From assembly GCF_001440415.1 (NCBI RefSeq), contig NZ_LLYA01000176.1, positions 1 to 54,896 of the forward strand: a stretch of DNA of 54,896 nt, in the 5' to 3' direction. The translations under genes were made by a program, and so were the position numbers. Positions within the stretch are counted from its first letter, which is position 1; every line of letters begins with the position of its first letter. This document shows, one piece after another, positions 44,979-52,975 of this stretch. This DNA is from Bradyrhizobium retamae (GTDB lineage: Bacteria > Pseudomonadota > Alphaproteobacteria > Rhizobiales > Xanthobacteraceae). The notes below the pieces were generated by a model that searched no databases, was not told the origin of the DNA, and was given only the letters and a program-made list of their open reading frames with translations.

Positions 44979-45762
44979 CGCCCAGAATTTCAAGTTTCCA
45001 CCCGGAGCCTTCGTCGCGTGTCAACATCGTGTAGGTCAACCAACCAGGATGCTGGTCGCGATGCATCATGATGCGAACGACCAGGCGATTGGCCGAAGGG
45101 CAACGTTAGATTCCTCTCGGCCAGATATTGGCCCCACACTGGTTTGTCTGGCACTGCAGACCCGGGCCGCGATGTTTTTCCAGAGAGAGAGAGAGAGAGA
45201 GAGAGAGAATTTCCAGTCCAGACGTCTGTGTTCGCTCGCAATACCCCGTGCGTAGCTAAGAAGCGAGAAACTCGTTTCGGGTTGAGGCCCCGGATCGGCG
45301 CGACCGATGCGGCGCCTGTTGCTGGCTGCAGTCGAAATCGGTGGGCCTCGCGCTTAAAGCTAAGCGCTAACCGACATCGATCGCCCCGCAATGATGGGTA
45401 GAGCGCGTGAGAAGCCACCCGCAGCCATCTACAGAGTACGCTCGCACGACGATCAATCAGTGCGCTCGCAATTCGACGGGAAAGAATAATACCCGGTCGC
45501 CAGTTCAGCTGTACGAGGCCACAACGATTTGAATCAACGCACTTAGTGGTAAATGCCATGCCTGTCCTTAGGACAAAACGCTTTTCTGCCGGCCCAGTAT
45601 TGTTGCGAAGTAATAGGCCGGTGACAGACATCAACTAATCCGATGGGCCGTTCTGATTTAGCGATGGACTGGTGCGAGGACGCGGCGCCAACCCCTGAAT
45701 TCATGGGTGTGAGTGAGATCAAATGCAAGATCTGCAAGCTGGCGCTCGTACTCGCCATAGTA
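44979..45762. other. Gene-free stretch after bluB
   Basis: Apart from the AG repeat I see no recognisable gene, RNA or IS end. The single long minus frame (45634-44990) is judged spurious because it is dominated by low-complexity and basic residues and lacks a domain. Confidence 0.5.
45182..45208. repeat. (AG)13 dinucleotide microsatellite
   Basis: Thirteen tandem AG units lie in a gene-free stretch 200 bp past bluB. On the minus strand a 214-codon frame crosses it as a Ser-Leu repeat, but that frame has no other gene-like property. Confidence 0.95.
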
Positions 45763-45794
45763 AAAAATGCCCGGCCCCCTTTCGGCGGCCGGGC
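45763..45794 (-). terminator. Intrinsic terminator, minus strand
   Basis: Stem GCCCGGCC/GGCCGGGC (45769-45794) with a 10-base loop is followed on the minus strand by ATTTTTTA. No protein gene ends here, which supports a non-coding transcript. Confidence 0.75.
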
Positions 45795-45900
45795 GGAAGT
45801 CAGTCTGGGAGGAGCGACGCTGCTACACATCGCACCAGCTTCCGTCGGCAGAGGGAGGGTGCCGGCGGTTCATTTACGGCGAGGGCATTCGCCGTTAACT
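45763..45900 (-). ncRNA. Candidate sRNA with C/U-rich loops and intrinsic terminator
   Basis: On the minus strand a 5-bp hairpin (CGGCA/TGCCG, 45846-45864) exposes the loop CCCTCCCTC. A further CTCCTCCC lies single-stranded, and a perfect 8-bp GCCCGGCC/GGCCGGGC stem follows with a T-tract (45763-45767). Anti-Shine-Dalgarno CCUCCC-type loops followed by a strong terminator are typical of trans-acting alpha-proteobacterial sRNAs. No promoter was identified. A degenerate copy is at 21467-21532. Confidence 0.45.
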
Positions 45901-46041
45901 TTTCACGGGGGGCCGATATCCGTTCCAAACGAAATCTGGTTTCGCTTCCTTCTCTATTCAGGGAATTCGGCCCAACGCTGCGGGGGAAGGTCGGCAACGG
46001 CGTCAGTTCTTCCCTCACGTAATCTTAGGACGGTCGCAAGA

Positions 46042-46147
46042 TCATGCTTCTGAGATGGACCCCACGGAAAAGAGGCTGTCCGTCAATGCTTCACCCACCG
46101 ACTGATCGTCATCCACGACGGAAATGACGCCGAGTGTGTGCGGCCAT
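46042..46147 (-). pseudogene. Truncated response regulator receiver domain behind a nod box
   Basis: The minus strand encodes GVISVVDDDQSVGEALTDSL, the first strand and acidic pocket of a FixJ/NodW-type receiver domain, then runs into unrelated residues and TGA. An ATG at 46147 (MAAH) precedes it but a two-base AC duplication separates it from the receiver frame. The phospho-acceptor Asp and the output domain are gone. The start is 40 bp downstream of a nod box, the arrangement expected of a NodD-controlled regulator such as ttsI or a nodW-like gene. Which one it was cannot be told from 30 residues. Confidence 0.7.
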
Positions 46148-46187
46148 TTGCACCAGACTATGCGCTTTTTCTATGCAGCATTCCGTA

Positions 46188-46236
46188 AAATTGGTGAAAT
46201 CGATTGTTTTGATGGGATGCATCTATACTGTTGATA
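46188..46236 (-). promoter_or_regulatory. nod box
   Basis: The minus strand (46236 to 46188) contains TATC, GATG, then ATCAAAACAATCGATT and CACCAATT in the right spacing. Against the classical 47-49 bp consensus (YATCCAY...GATG-N6-ATC-N-AAACAATC-R-ATTTTACCAATC) I count about three mismatches. This is the binding site of NodD with flavonoids. Its target reads toward lower coordinates into the response-regulator remnant. Confidence 0.85.
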
Positions 46237-46739
46237 CATAAAGACATGCGTTCAGCGGCCTTGATCTAAATCGCGTCGTTCGCGCCGGACGCTCTGATGA
46301 CCCAGCGTAAGCTCTGGCCTCATAGCAATCTATTCTATCAAGACCTCGGGGTGGCCGACTTTTTTGCGCGGCCTCGGCCCTTTTCCCACCTGCAAGGCCC
46401 GCTGCGGGCTTGCGCTGCTTTTACGGATCAGCCAGGGCACGCCGCGGAAATCTCACAATTGCGCGTTTAGGGCTTCAATCGCGAAAGACCACTGAGGGGG
46501 CGCGTTGGCCGACGGCTGGTGCGAAGGTATCATCGAGGCTTGCACGGACACGGCTCGCAAACTGCGAGGCACCGGGCTCATCATGGCGCATGATTGTTTG
46601 ATGGCCGACAAAGTCTCACTCGGCAACGTGGTAATTGCGACACTATTCTCAATCCAAGAATATCGCGCGGCCGTGCCCCGGGCCGACTAGACGCACATCA
46701 TCGACAGCCTTCGAGCGGCACGTCATTTGCAAAGATGAT
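46237..46739. other. Intergenic stretch, no supportable gene
   Basis: A 61-codon plus frame at 46505-46690 (MADGWCEGIIEACTDTARKL...) has plausible composition but no family I recognise. GC-rich palindromes with T-tracts near 46350-46430 could be terminators. Nothing else seen. Confidence 0.35.
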
Positions 46740-46840
46740 GTTGGGCGTGGACACGGACGTTCACCCGTGCCGATGCCCGCAACCTCCAGGTTGCAGCCCG
46801 ACGCACCCCTTGCTTCCCCTGCAAAGTGCGTCGGGCTTTT
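46740..46840 (+). ncRNA. Candidate structured sRNA with anti-SD-like loops
   Basis: On the plus strand a hairpin GCAACC/GGTTGC (46779-46794) shows a TCCA/CTCC loop. It is followed by an 11-bp perfect stem GCCCGACGCAC/GTGCGTCGGGC (46796-46836) with an inner TTGC/GCAA stem and TTCCCCT loop, ending in TTTT. Strong terminal hairpin plus C/U-rich loops resemble rhizobial trans-acting sRNAs. No protein gene immediately upstream needs this terminator. The 5' end is not defined. Confidence 0.4.
46796..46840 (+). terminator. Strong intrinsic terminator
   Basis: An 11-bp perfect stem (GCCCGACGCAC with GTGCGTCGGGC) is followed by TTTT on the plus strand. Confidence 0.8.
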
Positions 46841-47100
46841 CGGTCGTCAAGTTTCCATGCATCTGTCTATCCTCCGCGTGAATGCAAATTGGAACGCCGA
46901 TGAACTATACGCGCGCATTTTCGGAGACGCCGAACGCCATGTCGGCGCCAATCATCGGATGCATGGCGATGTTCTCGGCGACCAGCGGCATTGCGGTCGC
47001 CGAGATTTAGTCCACTTCCTTCTGCACAGACGCAGGTAACGTTCACGGTGAGCAGGAAGCGCTTGCGCCAGAGCGCAGCGACGCTGAAAAGTGCAGTTCC

Positions 47101-47676
47101 CTACTCGCTGAAAGGAGTGATCACCTTCAATAGTTCTTGCGGTAGCGCGTCCAATCCGATTAGAAGGGCACGCTGCTCCGTATCCGGATTTTCGTATCCG
47201 GGATGCAGCAGACAACCTGTCGGGGAGCCAACGAAAAACATTCCCAAATTGATAGTTTCCCGGCGATTTAGAGCACGACCAACCACAACCTTGACGATCA
47301 AGCCCAATGGCTTGGAATCGCTGATCTCGCCGGTCATGCTCCCAGTGAAGCTGATGGAAGCCACTCGATCCAGCTTGCGACTGCGCGCTGCAATATATGT
47401 TAAGCAATTGTGATGCTCACCCGGGATTTCGATCTGAAATGAGAATTTCTCGATAGCCGTATTGCCGTCGTTCCGCACCCTAATGATTACGCGGGTCAGC
47501 GACCGAAGCGTGCGTCCGTCCAATCCAACTCCTAGTCTTACTGCGTCATAAAATTCGATGGCTACTTTGACTTGAGATTGCTCTGATGCAACAAGGACAT
47601 CGAGATAGGGGCCGAGAAGTATGTCGGAGTGACCGCCCGCGTAAACCTTCGCAGGAACGTCTTGTGCGCTCCGCAA
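47101..47676 (-). CDS. Hypothetical protein, beta-rich, possibly 5'-damaged
   Basis: The 191-codon frame has balanced composition with alternating hydrophobic strands (VIIRVRNDGNTAIEKFSFQI, LIVKVVVGRALNRRETINLG) suggestive of an immunoglobulin-like or CARDB-like fold. No family was recognised. The start is a TTG. An overlapping frame from ATG 47737 (MQTGKVEATLLLDMNMM) begins six bases after the XRE gene stop and could be the true N-terminus joined by a frameshift. It may form a unit with the XRE regulator. Confidence 0.45.
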   Translation of the reverse strand: MRSAQDVPAKVYAGGHSDILLGPYLDVLVASEQSQVKVAIEFYDAVRLGVGLDGRTLRSLTRVIIRVRNDGNTAIEKFSFQIEIPGEHHNCLTYIAARSRKLDRVASISFTGSMTGEISDSKPLGLIVKVVVGRALNRRETINLGMFFVGSPTGCLLHPGYENPDTEQRALLIGLDALPQELLKVITPFSE

Positions 47677-47742
47677 ATTGAGGCTGCATCATATTCATGT
47701 CGAGCAGCAATGTTGCCTCCACCTTGCCTGTCTGCATCGCCT

Positions 47743-48051
47743 TTAGTGACCCCTCATCCGAGCAGTGCTATCTCGTCTTACGACGTGGGAGCGCCGGCTT
47801 GTCGTCTTTAGGCAAGGTATCCAGGGTGTCGTCGCTCCTTTGGAAGGCTGAACAAAGAATTCAGATAAATGAACACCTAGCGATTCGGCGATCCGGTCAA
47901 GAAGATCAATTGTCGGGTTCTTTGATTGCCGCTCAAGACCACCCACATAGGAGCGGTCAATCCCGGTATCGCGAGCCAATTTCTCTTGCGGAATACCGCG
48001 ATCTACGCGGATCCGGCGTACATTGCAGGCCACGAGCACACGAGCTTTCAT
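47743..48051 (-). CDS. XRE-family helix-turn-helix regulator
   Basis: The 102-residue protein (ATG at 48051, MKARVLVACNVRRIR) has a full HTH_3 domain: QEKLARDTGIDRSYVGGLER is the helix-turn-helix, followed by NPTIDLLDRIAESLGVHLSE. The C-terminal 35 residues are basic and unstructured, possibly degraded. Such small Cro/CI-like proteins regulate mobile-element or restriction genes, or themselves. It may form a unit with the hypothetical gene downstream. Confidence 0.85.
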   Translation of the reverse strand: MKARVLVACNVRRIRVDRGIPQEKLARDTGIDRSYVGGLERQSKNPTIDLLDRIAESLGVHLSEFFVQPSKGATTPWIPCLKTTSRRSHVVRRDSTARMRGH

Positions 48052-48196
48052 GCGCCAAAGCGTGCCATTTGGCATGGCTTCAAACCACTGGCTATATCCA
48101 TACTATTGCAGCAAATTCATGCGGGATGCAGATGCGACGCATAAGCTTACATGGAATAGACGGCATTCAACAAGATGATCCGGATGTCGCGCGAAT

Positions 48197-48383
48197 GAGC
48201 TGGTGCTGACCACCTATAAAGAGCCGCATCTGGTGACGTATTGGCGGCCTCGTGATGCTGACGATGACGAGAAGTGGTTTGAGGACAACCGGGGCCATCC
48301 ACCGCTACCCCATGGAGAGTATGGTCGGCATCGTCGAAGTGTCACTCCCTACCGTTCAATCCTCTGGCTAGTTCGATCATAGG
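48197..48383 (+). pseudogene. Unrecognised C-terminal protein fragment
   Basis: A plus frame reads ELVLTTYKEPHLVTYWRPRD followed by ADDDEKWFEDNRGHPPLPH, then stops at 48383. The W/P/D-rich composition looks protein-like, but no start codon or upstream half exists; a TGA lies just before it. I do not recognise the family. The rest of 48052-48916 shows nothing else. Confidence 0.3.
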
Positions 48384-48916
48384 GCGCTCGCATCCGTGTC
48401 AGGCAGATTACGAACCTGCCAGCCGCAACCGGCGATTCGGAAGTCGAGACTCGCTGACGAAATTGGGGCGTTTCTGCTCAAGCATTGCATCCCTCGGGCG
48501 GCGACCGCCTTGTTTAGTTTGAGTGGCGGCCCGAGGATTTGACCTTGTATGGTCCGGCCGTGCATTGCGAGAAGATTCGTCGAATTGGCGACAGCGGTCT
48601 TGCATCAATGTATTCGGCCTCTGATTGGATCGTTTGTGCTCCGGGCCACCTTGGACATCAGCGCGCGTGCGTTCTGATTAGTCTACAGGCCTCGAACGGG
48701 CCACTAAGGTGTCGTCCGTGAAGAGTGGCTAAGCGACTGAGCAAGAATCGCATTTGTCTTTGTGGACTGTTTTGGGATTGCAGGGTTTTGATGCTTCGGG
48801 CGTCGGAGCCTTGCGATTTCGTTTTCAGATATGCCGAGCCTAACTCTCGGCATATCTCTGGTTGCCCTGCGCATAATTCAGAGCCCTGCTCGAACTCCCA
48901 ACAACGGAGATTGAGC

Positions 48917-49154
48917 ATGCCCACATTTCGACGCTCTAAACTCAGGACCGAAGATCCAGACAATGTTCTCTGGCCGATCATGGGCCTCTACACCGACTAC
49001 CTTGTGCGCAAGTCGCTACAAAGCTGACTTTCGCCGTCAATATGCCGCTTGCGCTCTTCACTTCGGCGACTGGCTGCGCAGTGAAGGCGCTGAAGCAGGT
49101 GACATAGACGAGGCACGGATAGATCGCTTCCTCACCGGTCACCTGCCTAATTAG
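48917..49154 (+). pseudogene. Tyrosine recombinase N-terminal fragment, frameshifted
   Basis: ATG at 48917 starts MPTFRRSKLRTEDPDNVLWP, and after VRKS the frame shifts at about 49020 to YKADFRRQYAACALHFGDWL and RIDRFLTGHLPN, a SAM-like core-binding domain of phage-type or transposon-associated tyrosine recombinases. The catalytic domain is missing; sequence is cut at about 49154 where an opposite-strand integrase remnant begins. Confidence 0.65.
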
Positions 49155-49700
49155 CGCTGAGAACCGGATTCGCAGCAATGTCGAGGCTCTCCCGCATTGC
49201 CCACTTGAGCATTGAGGATAGGGCTGTACGGGCAGCGGGCTGCTGAGACCGCTCCATGAGCTGATGCGAGGTCAGCGATACGAGCCGAGATATGGCGGCG
49301 GGTGATCTGGAAAACTAAGACGGGATGCAGGGGTCTCCAACTGGCCAACAAGTAGCGTTCTATTTCCGAATTGGTCGGGGCTTCAGCCTTTGTTGAGCGT
49401 TCCGGAGATATTGATCCGCGATTGCCGGAGTGGGTCGGCCGCCTGCAGGCGCGCCTTGGCTTTCTCGTCGACCGGGTCTTTGCCATTGGCAACCAGGCCC
49501 AAAAGCCGCTTGGCCTCCTTGCGTGCAAGCTCTGGTGTCCAAGGGGCACCGTGAGGACCGATGGTGACGAAGCGCTGCCGACCGAACACTCGGTACTTGA
49601 GAACGTATGTCGCTTTTGTCGCGTTGACGTTTACGGCGGGAAACGGCACGCCTTGATCATCCGCATGGGGCAATACCGGATACGGTTGATGACGAAGACC
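49155..49700 (-). pseudogene. P4-type integrase remnant, frameshifted and truncated
   Basis: The minus strand encodes an arm-binding domain (ATKATYVLKYRVFGRQRFVT, then IGPHGAPWTPELARKEAKRL), a stop at 49383, then in another frame ASWRPLHPVLVFQITRRHIS and, after a further shift near 49220, RTALSSMLKWAMREGLDIAA. These are the DUF4102 arm and SAM-like domains of tRNA-targeting integrases. The catalytic R-H-R-Y domain is absent. It lies antisense to the apparent N-terminal extension of the glycoside-hydrolase-like frame, so that extension is not coding. Confidence 0.75.
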
Positions 49701-49706
49701 AAAGGC

Positions 49707-52418
49707 ATGTCTAAAGTCTGGACGTATACGCGTCGTATGATGCTGTTGGGCAGTAGCTTCTTGGGTAGCGCGTTGTTCGGGGGCGTTACGCTGCCTACAC
49801 CCAATCGGCCGCAGCGCAAGGTTGCCATGGTGTTGAAGGCGGCCGACTCTTCCTTCGTCGTTGGGTGCACACAAGACGGCATTACCTCGTTGCGTTATCG
49901 TAACGATACGTATGACACGGATTACGTCCTGCCTGGAGCCGTGCTGGGGACGGCTCACGCTAGAGTTCGGCGTGCCGGATCCGAGTGGCATACGCTTCGA
50001 ACCGGCGTTGATGCAACGAAGCCGATGCATAGCGCGGCCCTTGAACTAGCAGCCCGCGATGCCGGCGTCCTTCTCACGACCCGCCTCGCAGTCGACGAGG
50101 CTGGATTGACGTGGGAGATCATGCTGCGGAACGACGGCATGGCGAGCGTGGAGGTTGGCGACCTCTATTTGCCCATGCCGATGAACACCGAATTTCCGGC
50201 AGGGCAACCGGTGTCGATGGCTGTTTTGAAGCACAGCTTCGTCTCGGGGCATGGATCGCACATCTTCTGGATTCGCGGCAACAGCACCGGTCCCTTCCTC
50301 ATGCTCTTACCGGAAGCGGACACGTCACTGGAATATTGGGATGTCCACAAGGATTCGGCCGAAGCCAGTGGGACGTGGTGCGCCTACATCTTGGGCGGGG
50401 CGGCCGCCGGCGAGGCAGTGGCGGGCGGGACTCGCTGGCGACAGCCGACCCATTCCCTGTCCCTGTCGCCGGCCGAGGAACGGCGTTACCGTCTCCGCTT
50501 CCAGTGGGTTGCCGATTATGAGGCGGCGCGCAGGGCTATCGCGGACGCCGGTCTGGTGGACGTGGAGGTAATGCCGGGCATGACGGTTCCCAACGACCTG
50601 CATGTCGACATCGCGCTCGCGTCCTCCATTCCGGTGGAGCGAATCGAAGCGGAATTTACCGGCGACACGGTGGCGCAACGGTTGCCGGATCGGGCTGGCA
50701 GGCGACTATGGCGGGTCCGGTTTTCGCGATTGGGCGAGAACCGGCTGACCCTGCACCAGCCGGGTGCGCGCCAGACCTTTCTTGAATTCTTCGCTACCGA
50801 ACCCGTCGAGACGATGATGAAGAAGCGCGCAGCCTTCATCGTGAAGCGGCAGCATCGTGACCCGTCCAAATGGTACGACGGTTTGTTCGGCGAGTGGAAC
50901 ATGGAGACGCACGTCCTGCTTGGCCCGGACAATTACGACCGGATCAAGGGCTGGCGCATCTACGAGGTGACGTGCGACGATCCCGGGCTGAGCAAGCCCG
51001 CTTACCTCGCGACCAAGAATGCCGAGCATCCTGATGCGGCGGAAGTGGCGGCGCTGGACCGGTATATCGATACGTTCGTCTGGGGCGGGCTGCAACGTAC
51101 CACACAGGAGGCATACGCCTACGGCCTCTACGGCATACCCGATTGGAGGCAGAACCGGGAAAGCAGCGATCCCGGCCCAAAGGGCCGCCTGCATATCTGG
51201 CGGCCTTATGACTATCCGCACATCTTCGCGATGTATTTGGCCATGCACCGCATCGCGCGTGACCACCCCGCGATACCCACCCGCCAGAGCGCACGAGATT
51301 ATTTGGTACGCGCCTACGGTACGGCGCTGGCCATGTTCACGGTGCCGATGCGCGTGGTGATGTGGTCTGCCTACCGCACCGGCTTCTACAACGAATGTGT
51401 GATCCCCGAACTGGTTTCGGCGCTCACGACGGCGGGCTTGATGCGCGAGGCGGCGACGCTGGAGGCGCACTGGGCGCGTAAGGTGCGCGCCTTCGTCGAT
51501 CCGAAGGCGGACCTGTTCGGGTCGGAATATCCGTTCGATTCCACAGGCTTCGAATCAACGCAGGCACTGGCGCGCTCGGCCCTTGACGACCCTGTCGCCA
51601 TGGGGGTTTCGAAGGCGGCAGCCCGTGCCTTCGCGGAGCGTCAGATCGCTGCAAACCTGTTCTGCCGTGGCTGGCTGGAACCTGCTTATTACTACCTGGG
51701 CAGCGATTATCGCGGGAGTGCGGGCGACGCCTATACGCTGACCTACATGGCGCAGATGGGCGGCTGGGCGCTGCTTGATCATGCGCTGAACGATGCAGAC
51801 GACCCGCATCCGCTCCTTCGTCTGGGCTATGCGTCACAACTCAGCGCGTGGGCCTTGCTGAACAGCGGCCCTGCGTCGGCCGGTCATGGCTATTGGTATC
51901 CGGGCGAGGAGAATGACGGCGCGGCCGGTGGCGGCTTCGAGCCGGCGCCGAGCGGGACCACATGGCTCGGTCAGCCGCATCACCGTGGAACCTGGTATTA
52001 CTCGTGCGAGATCGACCTGGGATTTTGTGGGGCGGTCCGCGCTGCTGCGACGATCGTTGCCGACGATCCCATCTTTGGGCAGGTTTGTCACGGTGGCATC
52101 GTGGAGACGTTCGCTCACACCCTGCGTATCTGGCCACGTGATGGCGTGCGGCGACGGCTCAACGTGCGGCTCCAGTCTCTCCGATTGGACCTGGTGCTGC
52201 TTGACGCCCGATTCCGGGCGGATGGACCGATCATTCTGAATTTGGGGGAGGGGTGGATCAGCCTTACGCCTGAGCCCTTTGCCCCATCTGCATCGGGAGT
52301 GACGTTCGAATTGCGGTACGATGACGGGAGGAAGCGCAAGGAAGTCGTCGACATCACGGACAGCCAGATCGTCGTCCGCTTGCCTGCGGCGCGCTTACCG
52401 CGGGTTCAGGTTCGCTAG
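49707..52418 (+). CDS. Secreted glycoside-hydrolase-like protein (DUF5695 type)
   Basis: The 903-residue protein starts MSKVWTYTRRMMLLGSSFLG: a twin-arginine TRRMMLL followed by a hydrophobic stretch indicates Tat export. The N-terminal half is beta-rich, and the C-terminal half contains EWNMETHVLLGP, YGIPDWRQNR, GRLHIWRPYDYPHIFAMYL, AYRTGFYNECVIPELV and RGWLEPAYYYLGSD, suggesting an alpha/alpha-toroid carbohydrate-active fold. I recall this as DUF5695, but the substrate is unknown. The frame is open from 49371, but that part is antisense to an integrase remnant. Full-length and undamaged amid debris, so probably a recent arrival. Confidence 0.7.
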   Translation: MSKVWTYTRRMMLLGSSFLGSALFGGVTLPTPNRPQRKVAMVLKAADSSFVVGCTQDGITSLRYRNDTYDTDYVLPGAVLGTAHARVRRAGSEWHTLRTGVDATKPMHSAALELAARDAGVLLTTRLAVDEAGLTWEIMLRNDGMASVEVGDLYLPMPMNTEFPAGQPVSMAVLKHSFVSGHGSHIFWIRGNSTGPFLMLLPEADTSLEYWDVHKDSAEASGTWCAYILGGAAAGEAVAGGTRWRQPTHSLSLSPAEERRYRLRFQWVADYEAARRAIADAGLVDVEVMPGMTVPNDLHVDIALASSIPVERIEAEFTGDTVAQRLPDRAGRRLWRVRFSRLGENRLTLHQPGARQTFLEFFATEPVETMMKKRAAFIVKRQHRDPSKWYDGLFGEWNMETHVLLGPDNYDRIKGWRIYEVTCDDPGLSKPAYLATKNAEHPDAAEVAALDRYIDTFVWGGLQRTTQEAYAYGLYGIPDWRQNRESSDPGPKGRLHIWRPYDYPHIFAMYLAMHRIARDHPAIPTRQSARDYLVRAYGTALAMFTVPMRVVMWSAYRTGFYNECVIPELVSALTTAGLMREAATLEAHWARKVRAFVDPKADLFGSEYPFDSTGFESTQALARSALDDPVAMGVSKAAARAFAERQIAANLFCRGWLEPAYYYLGSDYRGSAGDAYTLTYMAQMGGWALLDHALNDADDPHPLLRLGYASQLSAWALLNSGPASAGHGYWYPGEENDGAAGGGFEPAPSGTTWLGQPHHRGTWYYSCEIDLGFCGAVRAAATIVADDPIFGQVCHGGIVETFAHTLRIWPRDGVRRRLNVRLQSLRLDLVLLDARFRADGPIILNLGEGWISLTPEPFAPSASGVTFELRYDDGRKRKEVVDITDSQIVVRLPAARLPRVQVR

Positions 52419-52427
52419 TGTTGCCGA

Positions 52428-52829
52428 TTATCGGGTGCGATCGGCACTTATGGCCTGCTGTTCCACGCGGCTTCCGAGGCCCAGCACTGACCGCAGCGGG
52501 CCGAGCGCGGCAATCCTGCCGTCCGCCAGCGACGCGACACGGTCGCAGACCGCATGGAGGTTCTTGAGGTCGTGGGTAACCATGAAGACGATGAAGCTCA
52601 GCGTCCGCTGCAGCCTCACCATATCGAGCTTCGCATTGGCGATCTCATCGAACGAGGACGGCGACAGATGTGCCACCTCACGATCGAAAGCGGGAATCGC
52701 CGTTTCAGAGTGAAAGGCGTCGGCGCCTTTGGTGTTGCCGGCACAGGTGACGGCCACGGATTGAAGTGTCCGCGCAACTACGGCGCTGATGCCCCGGATG
52801 CTGCCCGTATCCAACACAATGCGTGCCAT
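52428..52829 (-). pseudogene. ABC transporter ATPase remnant (MlaF-like)
   Basis: The frame contains FIVFMVTHDLKNLHAVCDRV and ASLADGRIAALGPLRSVL, which is the H-loop and C-terminal end of an MlaF/Ttg2A-type ATP-binding subunit. Just before it LSPSSFDEI corresponds to a decayed D-loop (normally L-D-E-P-x-S-G-L-D-P). The Walker A and signature motifs are absent; residues before 60 are unrelated. Confidence 0.55.
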
Positions 52830-52894
52830 GCCATTCCATCTCCTGCCTTCGTGACCTGCGTCTTTGCCAAATAACGCAAGGAAGGCCGGCGGCT

Positions 52895-52908
52895 TTGATG
52901 TGGGTCAA
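52895..52908. promoter_or_regulatory. Perfect FixK2/FNR-type box
   Basis: TTGATGTGGGTCAA matches TTGA-N6-TCAA exactly, 67 bp upstream of the ATG of the broken universal stress protein gene, a normal distance for activation. Confidence 0.75.
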
Positions 52909-52975
52909 CAATGGGGATCGCGCTGCCATATTGAATCCGTCCATGAGAGTTTTCGTATTCACTACGGAGAAGTCT

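Noticed and set aside
44990..45634. 214-codon minus-strand frame
   Set aside because: It crosses the AG microsatellite as a Ser-Leu repeat, is rich in Arg, and has no recognisable domain or good start.
49371..49706. N-terminal extension of the glycoside-hydrolase-like frame
   Set aside because: This part is antisense to a recognisable integrase arm domain; the Tat signal starting at 49707 gives a natural N-terminus.
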